Positions 7,615 to 17,327 of a stretch of DNA of 41,018 nt are shown here, piece after piece. The stretch spans positions 21,505-62,522 of the forward strand of contig JAIDSM010000281.1 of the NCBI GenBank assembly GCA_029061225.1. Reading direction: 5' to 3'. Both the position numbers and the translations under genes were made by a program. Below the pieces are notes generated by a model. That model was given only the letters and a program-made list of their open reading frames with translations. It did no database searches and was not told where the DNA came from. The stretch is from Muribaculaceae bacterium (GTDB lineage: Bacteria > Bacteroidota > Bacteroidia > Bacteroidales > Muribaculaceae). Every line of letters begins with the position of its first letter. The stretch's first letter is position 1.

Positions 7615-9672
7615 CTATAGTGCGCCAATGAGGATTTTCTTACCGTTGATTATGTAGATGCCGGAGGGAAGGCCCAAAGTGGCTTCGGCTGCCGGGACAT
7701 TGCCGCGAACCTTAACGCCCTGGAGGTTATAGACATCCACGCAAGTGTTGTCGGATGAAGAGATAGCTTCTACCGCTGTGGCATTCGGATCGTTGGAGGG
7801 GAATATCTTCTTTACCTTGAATTTATGTCCACCCAATGTCCAGAAGCCGATTATATATAGATGAGATGGATCGACAGCGACTTTGCTGTTGTTGGATTTC
7901 ATCTTCTTCAGGTCGACTACAATCCTCGATCTGCTGCCGAAATCATACATCGCAGGATCCGACCAGTAGTTGTTGGTGTCGAAGAGGCGTAAAGATAGCC
8001 CACCTCCGGGATTCTCAACCTCGCAGATGAGATAGTCGTATTCGGAAAGATTGAGACCGCTGCCATAGGTCCAACCCGCGAAGCCATACTGTCCGGTAGA
8101 AATCTCACCGGTCTTCTCATCGAACGTGCCCGTCTCCCAGATGGAGGGATTGAAATATCCGTTGAGCAGAGGGAACGGCGTGGAAATAAACTTCATTGAC
8201 TTGGTCTGTTTCTTTCCGTCGAGAGTATAGCTGATCTCGCAGGTAGTCTCACCGGGACGTACGGCTGTGAACGAATTGTTTTCCCATTTCATGATCCGCG
8301 GATCCTCAATGCTGACATCGATGTCACCACCGATATTGAAATCCACGCCTATACCTCTGTCTGCGATAAGGGCAGCTCCCTTGGAGCTTCCTGTAAGAAT
8401 TACCGTCTCTTCCGACGAGTCAATACCTCTCGGAGAGAAAAAGAGGTCTACATTCCTTACTTCAGGAAGCGACATTCCTGCATATTCCTCAAACCAATGA
8501 TAAGTCGGCCACATGCAGGCGTCAGGATCGTTATACATTGTATAGTTTCCGTTGACAGCGGCCCTGCCGTTATACTTAGCGAGCAACTCAGGGCCGGTGA
8601 AGAGCATCCATCCGATATTTCCCGTGCGGTCGGCAAGCAACTTGAAGTTTGCGCCAAAACCGGAGCCGAGCATCTTACCGGTGATACTCTTTCCCCATGA
8701 AGCCTGATATTTCGAGGGCATCCAGTCCATCTCAGTGACGAGCATGGGAGCAATGGCGGCACAAGGCTCTATCTGGTTTTTCCAGCCTGCGGCAAAAGAG
8801 TCGTAACCACCGCCATAGCTACCACCGAGCTCATGGCTCGGCTCTATGGCGTCGCTTCCATACCATCCCGGATATACATGAACGGCATATCCTATGTTAT
8901 CTCCTTTTACCGGATATTTGGCGAATCCTGCATATTGCGACTGATATGCTGTTCCGGGTACCCACAGTATGTTTTGGCAGCCTTCCTCACGCATCAGATT
9001 CACAATTTCCTGAAAGAACTGAGTGAGAGCCTTGTTGCAGGCATCGGATCCGGCACCATACACTCCATCCGTGCCTTTGATCTGGACCGGTTCGTTGGCC
9101 AGTTCAAACATGACATAGGGATTGTCGGTGAGACGTTTCTGAGAAGCCACATACCCCCAGACATTTTTCAGGTAGTTATGGTATTGACCACCCACCTCAA
9201 TCTTCTCGGGGCATACACCCGGCGGACGCATGACTACATAAAGACCTTTGGATATTGCGTACTCTGCCATTGGAATGAATACCTCATCAAGGTATTTCTT
9301 GAATCGGTCCATACTGAACGCAGAAATATCGTTTTCACCTGTAGTATGCACACCGGGTTTGTTGGACCAGTACGGATCCATATGCATGCGGATGTAGGTC
9401 ATCTTCCATCCGGCACGGTCCAACACACCGTCAAGGATATCCTTGTTGTATTTAAGACATTCGCTGACGTTATAGTTGTTCCATTTTGAGTTCATCTCGT
9501 TGAACCACGGGCTATACGTCTGGCCGAAGCCGTGAAGGTTGACCTTATTGCCATCCTCGTCCATCAGCCAGCGGCCTTCCACATGTAGTTTCGGCATGGG
9601 CATTCCGGGCCATGCCAGCGCGGGGAGGGCGAAAAGGACTGCAATAATAAAAAGGAAGAATGATTTTCTCAT
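7615..9672 (-). CDS. GH5 endo-glycanase (probably xylanase, GH5_21-like) with C-terminal module and tail
   Basis: A 685-residue secreted enzyme counted from MRKSFFLFIIAV, which starts a good signal peptide; an in-frame ATG at 9696 would add 8 residues. The GH5 barrel spans about 25-395, with acid/base Glu194 in FELANEP and nucleophile Glu314 in LVTEMDW. An Ig-like stretch follows (about 405-495). Next is a module (about 499-632) homologous to the one in the CE6 protein, then a tail (NLQGVKV ... SGIYIINGKK). GH5 subfamily 21 xylanases are common in Bacteroidetes xylan PULs, so a xylanase role is likely, but the subfamily was not computed. Upstream lies an unusual 10-bp-period TCATGA array that overlaps the alternative start. 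Confidence 0.92.
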   Translation of the reverse strand: MRKSFFLFIIAVLFALPALAWPGMPMPKLHVEGRWLMDEDGNKVNLHGFGQTYSPWFNEMNSKWNNYNVSECLKYNKDILDGVLDRAGWKMTYIRMHMDPYWSNKPGVHTTGENDISAFSMDRFKKYLDEVFIPMAEYAISKGLYVVMRPPGVCPEKIEVGGQYHNYLKNVWGYVASQKRLTDNPYVMFELANEPVQIKGTDGVYGAGSDACNKALTQFFQEIVNLMREEGCQNILWVPGTAYQSQYAGFAKYPVKGDNIGYAVHVYPGWYGSDAIEPSHELGGSYGGGYDSFAAGWKNQIEPCAAIAPMLVTEMDWMPSKYQASWGKSITGKMLGSGFGANFKLLADRTGNIGWMLFTGPELLAKYNGRAAVNGNYTMYNDPDACMWPTYHWFEEYAGMSLPEVRNVDLFFSPRGIDSSEETVILTGSSKGAALIADRGIGVDFNIGGDIDVSIEDPRIMKWENNSFTAVRPGETTCEISYTLDGKKQTKSMKFISTPFPLLNGYFNPSIWETGTFDEKTGEISTGQYGFAGWTYGSGLNLSEYDYLICEVENPGGGLSLRLFDTNNYWSDPAMYDFGSRSRIVVDLKKMKSNNSKVAVDPSHLYIIGFWTLGGHKFKVKKIFPSNDPNATAVEAISSSDNTCVDVYNLQGVKVRGNVPAAEATLGLPSGIYIINGKKILIGAL

Positions 9673-9692
9673 TTTTGATGTTGTTGAAGGAT

Positions 9693-9738
9693 TCATGATT
9701 TATCATGATGTATCATGTTGAATCATGATATATCATGA
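9693..9738. repeat. Five TCATGA-type motifs with exact 10-bp period
   Basis: TCATGA occurs at 9693, 9703, 9723 and 9733, with TCATGT at 9713, each one helical turn from the next. The last two form the 16-bp perfect palindrome TCATGATATATCATGA. The array fills most of the 84-bp gap between the CE1 and GH5 genes. Confidence 0.85.
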
Positions 9739-9756
9739 ATTAATGTCAATTTCCAA

Positions 9757-10920
<1,164 letters not shown>

Positions 10921-10929
10921 TCAGCACGC

Positions 10930-10950
10930 GGACGCACGAGCCGTGCGTCC
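10930..10950. repeat. Dispersed palindrome family A, copy 2
   Basis: This copy has the same arms (GGACGCACG/CGTGCGTCC) and AGC loop as 2389-2409. Here it is also enclosed by an outer stem, CAGCAC at 10922-10927 with GTGCTG at 10961-10966. It lies between the binding-module gene and the CE1 gene. Confidence 0.85.
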
Positions 10951-10980
10951 CTACCAATATGTGCTGTAAAATTAAAGTAT

Positions 10981-11010
10981 GCTCCGGAGACCCGGACGGA
11001 TCTCCGGAGC
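10981..11010 (-). other. Intercistronic hairpin after the binding-module gene
   Basis: GCTCCGGAGA and TCTCCGGAGC form a perfect 10-bp stem with a 10-nt loop, 24 nt after the stop codon at 11035. No run of T follows on the minus strand, so it looks more like an RNA-stabilising or partial-termination structure than a simple terminator. Confidence 0.7.
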
Positions 11011-11034
11011 TATCATATTTATGATTTACTGATT

Positions 11035-12126
11035 TTAGCGAACTACTTTCTTGCCGTTGCAGATGTAGAGGCCGGGGGCCACTACCTCGTCGAAAGAGTT
11101 GGCTACCTTGACACCCTGAAGGTTGTAGACACCTTCGAGAGCCTTCACAGGAGCGATAGACTCAACAGCAGATCCTCCATCAACCAATACATAAAGCTTA
11201 AGGTTGGAGATATAGAGTGTGCCTACATAGTCACCTACGTTAGCTACATAGCGGTTTGCATCGCCATTCTCTGAAGTCTGTGCAGTGCATTTGATAGTCA
11301 CAGTCTCCCAATCATTAGTTACCTTGAAATTAGTGAAGTTGCCGCAACCTTTGTATCCGTTGGTCTGCTGGAGTCCCGATGTGATAGTACCTTCGTCGCC
11401 CTTCACGTCAAAGGTAAGATAATAGGTCGTGCCTGCCTCGAACTCGTAATCAAAGGCATACTGAGCATCCCAGGAATTAGTGCTTTTTGCAGGATGAGAA
11501 ACCTTGTATGCCTCACGTCCGTCTTCAGTCACGCCCTCACCTGAGAAGCCATCACCCCAGCCACCAAGAGAAGCATCGCCGGGATACATCGACAGAAGCA
11601 CTTTCTCCTCTTTAGGATCAGACGGAGTTTCGCCTTTGTCTTCATGAGACACAGTAATAGTTTTTAAAACATATTCACCTACGAAGTTACCCGATTGCAT
11701 GAGACCGAATGCATCCGCCATATCACCGTTGGCAGTGGCTTTAAAAGAAAGGGTCTGCCAATCGGAAGAAGCAGCCGTCACCACGAAATCAGATTGGAAT
11801 GGTTTGTTGCTCCAATCGCCGAATGCAAGATGAATATTGCCTGCGGCATTAGCTTTCAGGACAGCTGTCACGGTGTATTCCACGCCGTCTACGATTTCCA
11901 GGCCGCCACCGATCTGGAACTGAAGATCCCAGAAATTAGGGGTAGCTTCGGGATTGTTGACAACGAGGCCTTCAGCCGTACAGGTCATCTTAGCTGCCGC
12001 CTCTTCCGGTGCCCAACCGGGAAGGCCGGTCAGTCCCTGGAAATTGTATTCCTTGTCTACTACCGTAGCTGCGGAAGCAGAAGCAGCGAGCATTCCAGCT
12101 GCTGCGAAAAGTAAAATTTTCTTCAT
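11035..12126 (-). CDS. Secreted protein of two CBM4/22-like modules with C-terminal tail, no catalytic domain
   Basis: A 363-residue protein starting at MKKILLFAAAGMLAASASAA, a clear type I signal peptide; the longer frame from 12216 is rejected because it adds 30 non-signal residues. Residues about 22-163 and 175-314 are two beta-sandwich modules of CBM4/CBM22 type. The first shows PNFWDLQFQ ... GVEYTVTAVLKA ... FGLMQSGNFVGEYVLKTITVSHE and closely mirrors the first module inserted in the adjacent GH10 enzyme. No hydrolase motif is visible. The tail (YNLQGVKV ... PGLYICNGKK) is shared with the GH5 and CE6 proteins. A xylan-binding surface or secreted protein is inferred. Strong hairpins flank the gene on both sides. 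Confidence 0.88.
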   Translation of the reverse strand: MKKILLFAAAGMLAASASAATVVDKEYNFQGLTGLPGWAPEEAAAKMTCTAEGLVVNNPEATPNFWDLQFQIGGGLEIVDGVEYTVTAVLKANAAGNIHLAFGDWSNKPFQSDFVVTAASSDWQTLSFKATANGDMADAFGLMQSGNFVGEYVLKTITVSHEDKGETPSDPKEEKVLLSMYPGDASLGGWGDGFSGEGVTEDGREAYKVSHPAKSTNSWDAQYAFDYEFEAGTTYYLTFDVKGDEGTITSGLQQTNGYKGCGNFTNFKVTNDWETVTIKCTAQTSENGDANRYVANVGDYVGTLYISNLKLYVLVDGGSAVESIAPVKALEGVYNLQGVKVANSFDEVVAPGLYICNGKKVVR

Positions 12127-12171
12127 AGAAAGAATTAATGATTTTGGGTTTATGAAATGTAATGTAAATAG

Positions 12172-12207
12172 CCGTTCCGGAATCCGGATGAATGGATTCC
12201 GGAACGG
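12172..12207 (-). other. Intercistronic hairpin between the GH10 and binding-module genes
   Basis: CCGTTCCGGAATCC and GGATTCCGGAACGG form a perfect 14-bp stem with an 8-nt loop, 15 nt after the GH10 stop codon. On the minus strand it begins TATGATAACTCCG, close to TATGATAGCTCCG at the other hairpin (10981-11010). No T-run follows. Confidence 0.75.
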
Positions 12208-12222
12208 AGTTATCATACTTTA

Positions 12223-14430
12223 TTATTTGCCTTCAAGACCGTCAGCCATGCCGCCGTAAGCAGGCTTGCGCTGCAGGTTGAGGTTCCAGAGGCCGACGGG
12301 TTCTCCACCACGCCAGCCGGAGCTTTCAGGAGCATCTGTCTGGCACCACTGGCAGATACCGAACTGCTGAGCCTGCGGAATAATCTCGAAATACTTCTTG
12401 ACGATCCACTTGTAATGCTCGCCCATAAGCTTATGCTGCTCCACAGTGACATCCTCAGACTTGACGGAGTTGCCGTTTTCATCTACAAGACCCATGTCAA
12501 GCTCAGTGATTCGACAGAGCTTTCCGGAAGCCGCCATAAGTTCGAGCATCTTGACGATGTGGTCTTCCTTGCTCTTCTGGGTCTGGGGATTCATGTAGTA
12601 GCTGATGTGCATCTGTGAGCCGATACCGTCGATGACAGTCTCGCCGTCGCTTTCCCACTGCTTGATCCAGTCGATGAGGCTCTTGAGCTTCTGGTTGTCG
12701 TCCCAGTCGCTCTCGAGGTTGTAGTCATTGACGAAGAGCTTGAGTTCATCGGGATTGCCGCCGTTTTCAGCGAAATACTGACGAGCGAACTTCACGGGAA
12801 CACGTACGAAGTCATCACCGAGATAATCCTGCCAGAAGAAATCATTAGGATTGTCGCCGGCGTGCTGCAGATCATAACGCTGACCCCACGGGCCTCCCGA
12901 GATAGCCTCGTTGACTACATCCCATGCCTTCACGTAGCCTCCGGTAGCATCCATCATGCCCTTCACCCATCGTTCCATCTCGGCTGTGAGCACCTCTTTC
13001 TTCTCATCGGGAGTAAGAGGCTGCATATTGCTCTTGATTACAGTGAAGCATCCGTCGACTATTCGAGTTGGCATAAGGTCTTTCCTACATTCCTTGGATA
13101 CATAACATTCAGTCGAACCACCTTGATCACACGCTGAGTTCTTAACAAGTTCCTGACCATTCAGCTTAAAGCTGATATTATCGAAGTAATATTCGTTTGC
13201 CTTAGCATAGTCATTAAGATTGAAGGCAATTGAATAACCTCCGGCCCATTCTGCTGTACAATCTCCGGAAGCAGTGAAAGTTGTCCAGGATTTTGTGAAG
13301 GGGACATTGCCAATAGCTGACCAATGCAGATAATCACCGGCACTCTTGTGCACCTGAGTACCGATACTTGCAGGTTCATTCGCACGTACTTCCATAGAAA
13401 CTTCCCACTTGTCACCTGCATTGAATGTGACACCGTCGAATACAAGCCAGAACTGGCTGTCCCATGCAGCCTCCTTCATATCATCGGTGATTACCTGCAG
13501 ACAGTCGCGGGTGTCCCAGACTGTAATCTCAGATACAGGAGCTTCCTGATGTGTGATTTTTATAGACTTATACCAGATTGTACCTACAAGGTCACCAGTC
13601 TGGAAAAGGCCATGTGTGATATCGTCTGTAGCGGAAGTGAAGGTAATGGTCTTTTTCTCCCAATCAGTGGTATAAGGAATGCGGATATTTGCGTTGTCAC
13701 TCCAACCTCCGACATTACCTTGAACAGCTCCTTCGGCTGTAGCCTTCAACTCGACTGTAAGCTGATATTCCTTACCCTTTTCAAGCGTCACGTTATCGAA
13801 AGTGAAGTACTGCACCTCCCAGAAATTGACTGCCTCCGGGTTGACGATCTTCAGGCATCCGTCTTCGATTGAGAATTCAGCCGGACCTGCTTCCGGCTGA
13901 TGCCAGAATGTATACTCGTTCATTGAAGAGAAGTCCAGTTCGAAATCCACCACTTCGTTCATTGCATCAGGATCCATTTCTATCTCCTTGTCAGCAATAA
14001 GCGAATTAAGCCATTTCGTGTTCTGCTGGGCATGCCAGCAAAGCGTATGGCCGTAGATCTGCATGTTGGCTGCCTTTGCGGCATCAACGAAGTCCATTAC
14101 CTTACCGAAGTTCATGGTGCCGTCGTCGGCTACGCAGGAAGCGTACTTCATGGCGTTGCCGGCGGTCATCATGTCGAAGTTGGAGTTGGTCAGCAGATAG
14201 ACGCTTCCCTGCTTGAGGTAGTCGTCAACTCCCACCCCGGTTCCGAGAGTGAAACCGGGATGAGCGCTGCGGTCGATATATTCCTTAAGAGGCTTATAGT
14301 CGTTGAGGTACTCGAACTCCGCTATGGAAGCGGGTTTCTCCACGATGTAGTTGTTTGTGTCGAGATAATCGGCACAGCTTGCAAGCATCGGCAGGAGGGT
14401 GAGTCCGAGATAATATTTATTAAATTTCAT
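12223..14430 (-). CDS. GH10 xylanase lipoprotein with two CBMs inserted in the catalytic domain (Xyn10C-type)
   Basis: A 735-residue lipoprotein (Cys19 after LPMLAS). The GH10 barrel begins at about residue 50 and carries GHTLCWHAQQ near 127-136. It is then interrupted at about 155-430 by two CBM4/22-type modules (FWEVQYF ... GLFQTGDLVGTIWYKSIKI; WDSQFWLVF ... YYFDNISF). It resumes with WDVVNEAI (acid/base Glu508) and RITELDMG (nucleophile Glu643). This split layout is known from Prevotella Xyn10C and Bacteroides PUL xylanases, which sit on the cell surface and make the first cuts. The gene closes the xus core, 8 bp after the DUF1735-type gene. The start MKFNKYYLGL gives the lipoprotein signal. 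Confidence 0.95.
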   Translation of the reverse strand: MKFNKYYLGLTLLPMLASCADYLDTNNYIVEKPASIAEFEYLNDYKPLKEYIDRSAHPGFTLGTGVGVDDYLKQGSVYLLTNSNFDMMTAGNAMKYASCVADDGTMNFGKVMDFVDAAKAANMQIYGHTLCWHAQQNTKWLNSLIADKEIEMDPDAMNEVVDFELDFSSMNEYTFWHQPEAGPAEFSIEDGCLKIVNPEAVNFWEVQYFTFDNVTLEKGKEYQLTVELKATAEGAVQGNVGGWSDNANIRIPYTTDWEKKTITFTSATDDITHGLFQTGDLVGTIWYKSIKITHQEAPVSEITVWDTRDCLQVITDDMKEAAWDSQFWLVFDGVTFNAGDKWEVSMEVRANEPASIGTQVHKSAGDYLHWSAIGNVPFTKSWTTFTASGDCTAEWAGGYSIAFNLNDYAKANEYYFDNISFKLNGQELVKNSACDQGGSTECYVSKECRKDLMPTRIVDGCFTVIKSNMQPLTPDEKKEVLTAEMERWVKGMMDATGGYVKAWDVVNEAISGGPWGQRYDLQHAGDNPNDFFWQDYLGDDFVRVPVKFARQYFAENGGNPDELKLFVNDYNLESDWDDNQKLKSLIDWIKQWESDGETVIDGIGSQMHISYYMNPQTQKSKEDHIVKMLELMAASGKLCRITELDMGLVDENGNSVKSEDVTVEQHKLMGEHYKWIVKKYFEIIPQAQQFGICQWCQTDAPESSGWRGGEPVGLWNLNLQRKPAYGGMADGLEGK

Positions 14431-14438
14431 GGTGATGA

Positions 14439-15509
14439 TCAGTTTTTATATACAGGTTTGAAATCGAATACCGGAGCAATCTCACGGGAACGTACCACCA
14501 GAGTATCCTTGGTATTGAACTGACGAGGACCGAAGTTCACCTGATAGTCAAGGTAAAGTACATCGTGTTCTTTGGAATCGCCCCAGAAGTTCTTGTCGCC
14601 TCGCTTCACGAACTTACCGCTACCGGAAGCAGTCATGCCTTCAGTGTTGGTGGAGATGGTGCAGTCATCGCCGTTGAACTTGAGGATCATGTTGCAAGTG
14701 AGTGTCTTCACAGACTCTCCGTCGGGAACGATGGTGGAAAGAGGGAACATAACCTCGTTCATAGATTCAGTAGTCAGATAGACAACCTCGTTCTTTTCGA
14801 TATGCTGCTCGTGACGGACATTCGTGCTGCTGCCGGCAACAGCGTCAGTTACCTGGTCTACACCGCGACGGAGATAGCTTGCGGCCCAGGGATTGACATA
14901 CTTCACGCAATAGAGAGTGAAATCCTGCGGCTGCACGTCCCAAGCGGAAGCGTCTGTGAGAGCGGGGTTTGAATCAGGAAAAGCGGGTGTACCTGAAAGG
15001 ATCCTGTCAGCGCCGATAGCCTTCACCATCTTCACCGGGATTACGTAGGTCTCCTTTACGGAAGCAGGATCATTGAAGAAGGCGTCTGTCAGAAGCACTT
15101 TAGTGCCGAAGAGCGGCTTCTTTTCATCCTTGTGCTTTTTACTGAGAGTCAGAGTATTGCTCTCGAGCGTATAATAGCTTTCAGGCATTGCCTTGACAGG
15201 AGAACCGTCAGGGAAGTAGAGATTTGAGACAAGGCTGTTGTCGACCACTACGTCTATCTTGAGGTCCTTGGGATCGTAGGCACCACCCTGAGTGGCATAG
15301 ATATTGATCTTATGCTCTATATTATCGGAATTATCTCCGTCGGGATATTCTCCAAGCACCACAACAGTAACGGGGTACTGATTGGCGAAGTAAGCCGTAA
15401 TACCTCCGTCAAAGTCGGGGAACTCGTTGTTGCCGTTCTTACATGAAGCCACGGAGAGCGAGAGGAGGATGCCTAAGCCCCCGATAAGGCCATTCTTAAA
15501 ATTAGTCAT
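14439..15509 (-). CDS. xusE: DUF1735-type surface lipoprotein, XusE-like
   Basis: A 356-residue lipoprotein with signal MTNFKNGLIGGLGILLSLSVASC (Cys23). Residues about 30-170 resemble the DUF1735/BT_3987-like N-terminal domain, with the usual pattern of paired Asp/Tyr-rich strands. The C-terminal half (about 190-350) is another beta-rich domain ending LDYQVNFGPRQFNTKDTLVVR, as in DUF5627-type proteins. In xylan loci this position, between the second SusD and the split GH10, is held by XusE, a surface protein whose exact role is not settled; glycan binding is a common guess. The gene is 24 bp after SusD and 8 bp before GH10, so co-translation is likely. Assignment rests on position and domain type. 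Confidence 0.85.
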   Translation of the reverse strand: MTNFKNGLIGGLGILLSLSVASCKNGNNEFPDFDGGITAYFANQYPVTVVVLGEYPDGDNSDNIEHKINIYATQGGAYDPKDLKIDVVVDNSLVSNLYFPDGSPVKAMPESYYTLESNTLTLSKKHKDEKKPLFGTKVLLTDAFFNDPASVKETYVIPVKMVKAIGADRILSGTPAFPDSNPALTDASAWDVQPQDFTLYCVKYVNPWAASYLRRGVDQVTDAVAGSSTNVRHEQHIEKNEVVYLTTESMNEVMFPLSTIVPDGESVKTLTCNMILKFNGDDCTISTNTEGMTASGSGKFVKRGDKNFWGDSKEHDVLYLDYQVNFGPRQFNTKDTLVVRSREIAPVFDFKPVYKN

Positions 15510-15533
15510 GTCGTTTCAGTTAAGTTTTAAGTA

Positions 15534-17315
15534 TTACCAACCCGCATTCTGCTCGAGAGCGCTGAACTTCAGCACGTCGCTATACGGGAGAGGACCATAA
15601 ATCATGTATTCCTTATAGTTGCGGGGTTCAACGTCGATCTTCCTGTAGGAAGTGCCGGTGATCTCCATACCCTGAGCGGTAGCATTAAGCTCGCTTACGT
15701 TTGAATTCCAGCGACGAAGGTCCCAGAAGCGCTTGTTCTCGAAACAGAGCTCAAGGCGACGCTCATTGCGGATCAGCTTACGCATCTCGTCCTTGTTGCC
15801 CTTTACGGACTCAAGATAGGGATCATCACCTATAGCATCGCCCATGGCGCGCTTACGGATTGCCTTGATGACATCGTAGGCAGAGAAACCGTAGCTGCCT
15901 CCATTTGTCGGACCCCAAGCCTCATTAGCAGCCTCTGCATAGGCGAGGAAGATTTCGGTGAAACGGATACGGGTAGTGTAGTGATACTTCTTAACCTCGT
16001 TTGTACCGTTAGGATTTACGTCGCTGCGGAGGAGCTTGCGCATGTAGTAGCCGGTACGTGTGGAGTATTCGGTCTCCTTATTGATACCGTCGTTGTTGCC
16101 GGCGTCGGTACCGGTATGGATCACAGAGTTGTTAACTCCAAGTGTGCTACCGTTTAGAACAACATATGCATCAAGGCGCGGGTCGCGACCGGCATAAGGA
16201 TCATTTGCGCTGTAGCCGGAGCGCGGATCAGAGATAGGATATCCGTTTGCCATCGGGAATGCGTCCACAAGGTTCTGGGTAGGATTGATACGACCCTTTC
16301 CATAGAGTGTAGGCGGGAAGTTGTCAGCCTCACGGTCGCATTTTTCCTCAGCTCCATCACGCCATATGACCTCAGGATGGTTGACAGAAGCGGTAACACT
16401 GTTTCCGATTTCCTCGGCGGTATACCAGAGATGTCCCTTCTGAGGCATTCCAGCCACACCACCGATGCGCTTCAGCACGTCGCCGGCACGGTTGGCAGCC
16501 TCTGCCCAGTCAACACCTGACTGGTCGGAGAAAGCGGGGCTGGCTGCGAGAAGAGCCGCCTGAGATCCTATAGCCTCTGCGATACGTCCGGAAAGACGGA
16601 GAGCTGTGGTGGCACCGTTGACACGGTTGTAGACAGCTGCATTCACGCCCTTTGACTTATACTTGGCAGGCACTTCTGCATCGCTGACATCCTTGAAGTC
16701 GAGAGGAAGGAGCTCAATAGCCTTGTCGATATCGTCGAGAAGCTGAGCCATGCACTCCTGAAACGTATTACGGGGAACGTTGAGATCGCTCGTAGCGCTC
16801 CAAGCAGATGTCCAGATGGGCACACCAAGAAGCTCACCGGATGCGCTCTTTCCGGCATAGTTCTGAAGCAGATACAGCATATTGAGCGCGCGGAGACCGT
16901 AGGCCTCGCCTTTCAGACGATCCTGAAAGAGCTCGTTGATCTCGGGAGTAGTGGAGAAAACGATGTTGTCAACACGCTCGAGGAAGAGGTTGCAGTACTG
17001 GATGGATGCATTGCGGTCGCGCCAGTTGTTGACAGACACGCCGGTCTGTGAATTCCATGCACCACCTGCAATCTTAAGATAATCGTTGTTGAGCTGATTG
17101 GAAACAGCGTCGTCGGTAGCGACATCGTTTTCCGAGCTGCCGGGATAGGGCATAAGGATATAAGCGCTGCCCAGAACCGCATCAGCATAGTTCGGCTCGG
17201 TATACATCGAATCGGGATCCTTGACGTTTTCGATAGCAGGATCGAAGAGGTCGTCGCAGGAAGCAAGTCCGAATACGATCGAAGCCGCAGCGAAATATTT
17301 TACTATATTTTTCAT
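15534..17315 (-). CDS. xusD: SusD/RagB-type glycan-binding lipoprotein, second pair
   Basis: A 593-residue lipoprotein (Cys20 after FGLAS) with the TPR-rich SusD fold. Motifs include YGLRALNMLYLLQNY, RFTEIFLAYAEAANEAWG and IRNERRLELCFENKRFWDLRRW, and the protein ends with the typical SusD ending (LEQNAGW). It would sit as a lid on the SusC partner encoded 12 bp upstream and deliver xylo-oligosaccharides to it. The start MKNIVKYFAAASIVFG begins the lipoprotein signal directly. The symbol follows the xus nomenclature by gene order and is not based on an alignment. Confidence 0.95.
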   Translation of the reverse strand: MKNIVKYFAAASIVFGLASCDDLFDPAIENVKDPDSMYTEPNYADAVLGSAYILMPYPGSSENDVATDDAVSNQLNNDYLKIAGGAWNSQTGVSVNNWRDRNASIQYCNLFLERVDNIVFSTTPEINELFQDRLKGEAYGLRALNMLYLLQNYAGKSASGELLGVPIWTSAWSATSDLNVPRNTFQECMAQLLDDIDKAIELLPLDFKDVSDAEVPAKYKSKGVNAAVYNRVNGATTALRLSGRIAEAIGSQAALLAASPAFSDQSGVDWAEAANRAGDVLKRIGGVAGMPQKGHLWYTAEEIGNSVTASVNHPEVIWRDGAEEKCDREADNFPPTLYGKGRINPTQNLVDAFPMANGYPISDPRSGYSANDPYAGRDPRLDAYVVLNGSTLGVNNSVIHTGTDAGNNDGINKETEYSTRTGYYMRKLLRSDVNPNGTNEVKKYHYTTRIRFTEIFLAYAEAANEAWGPTNGGSYGFSAYDVIKAIRKRAMGDAIGDDPYLESVKGNKDEMRKLIRNERRLELCFENKRFWDLRRWNSNVSELNATAQGMEITGTSYRKIDVEPRNYKEYMIYGPLPYSDVLKFSALEQNAGW

Positions 17316-17327
17316 TTTGTCAGGTTG

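Noticed and set aside
12127-12216. Upstream ATG extension of the binding-module gene
   Set aside because: It would read through one arm of the intercistronic hairpin and hide a clear signal peptide.
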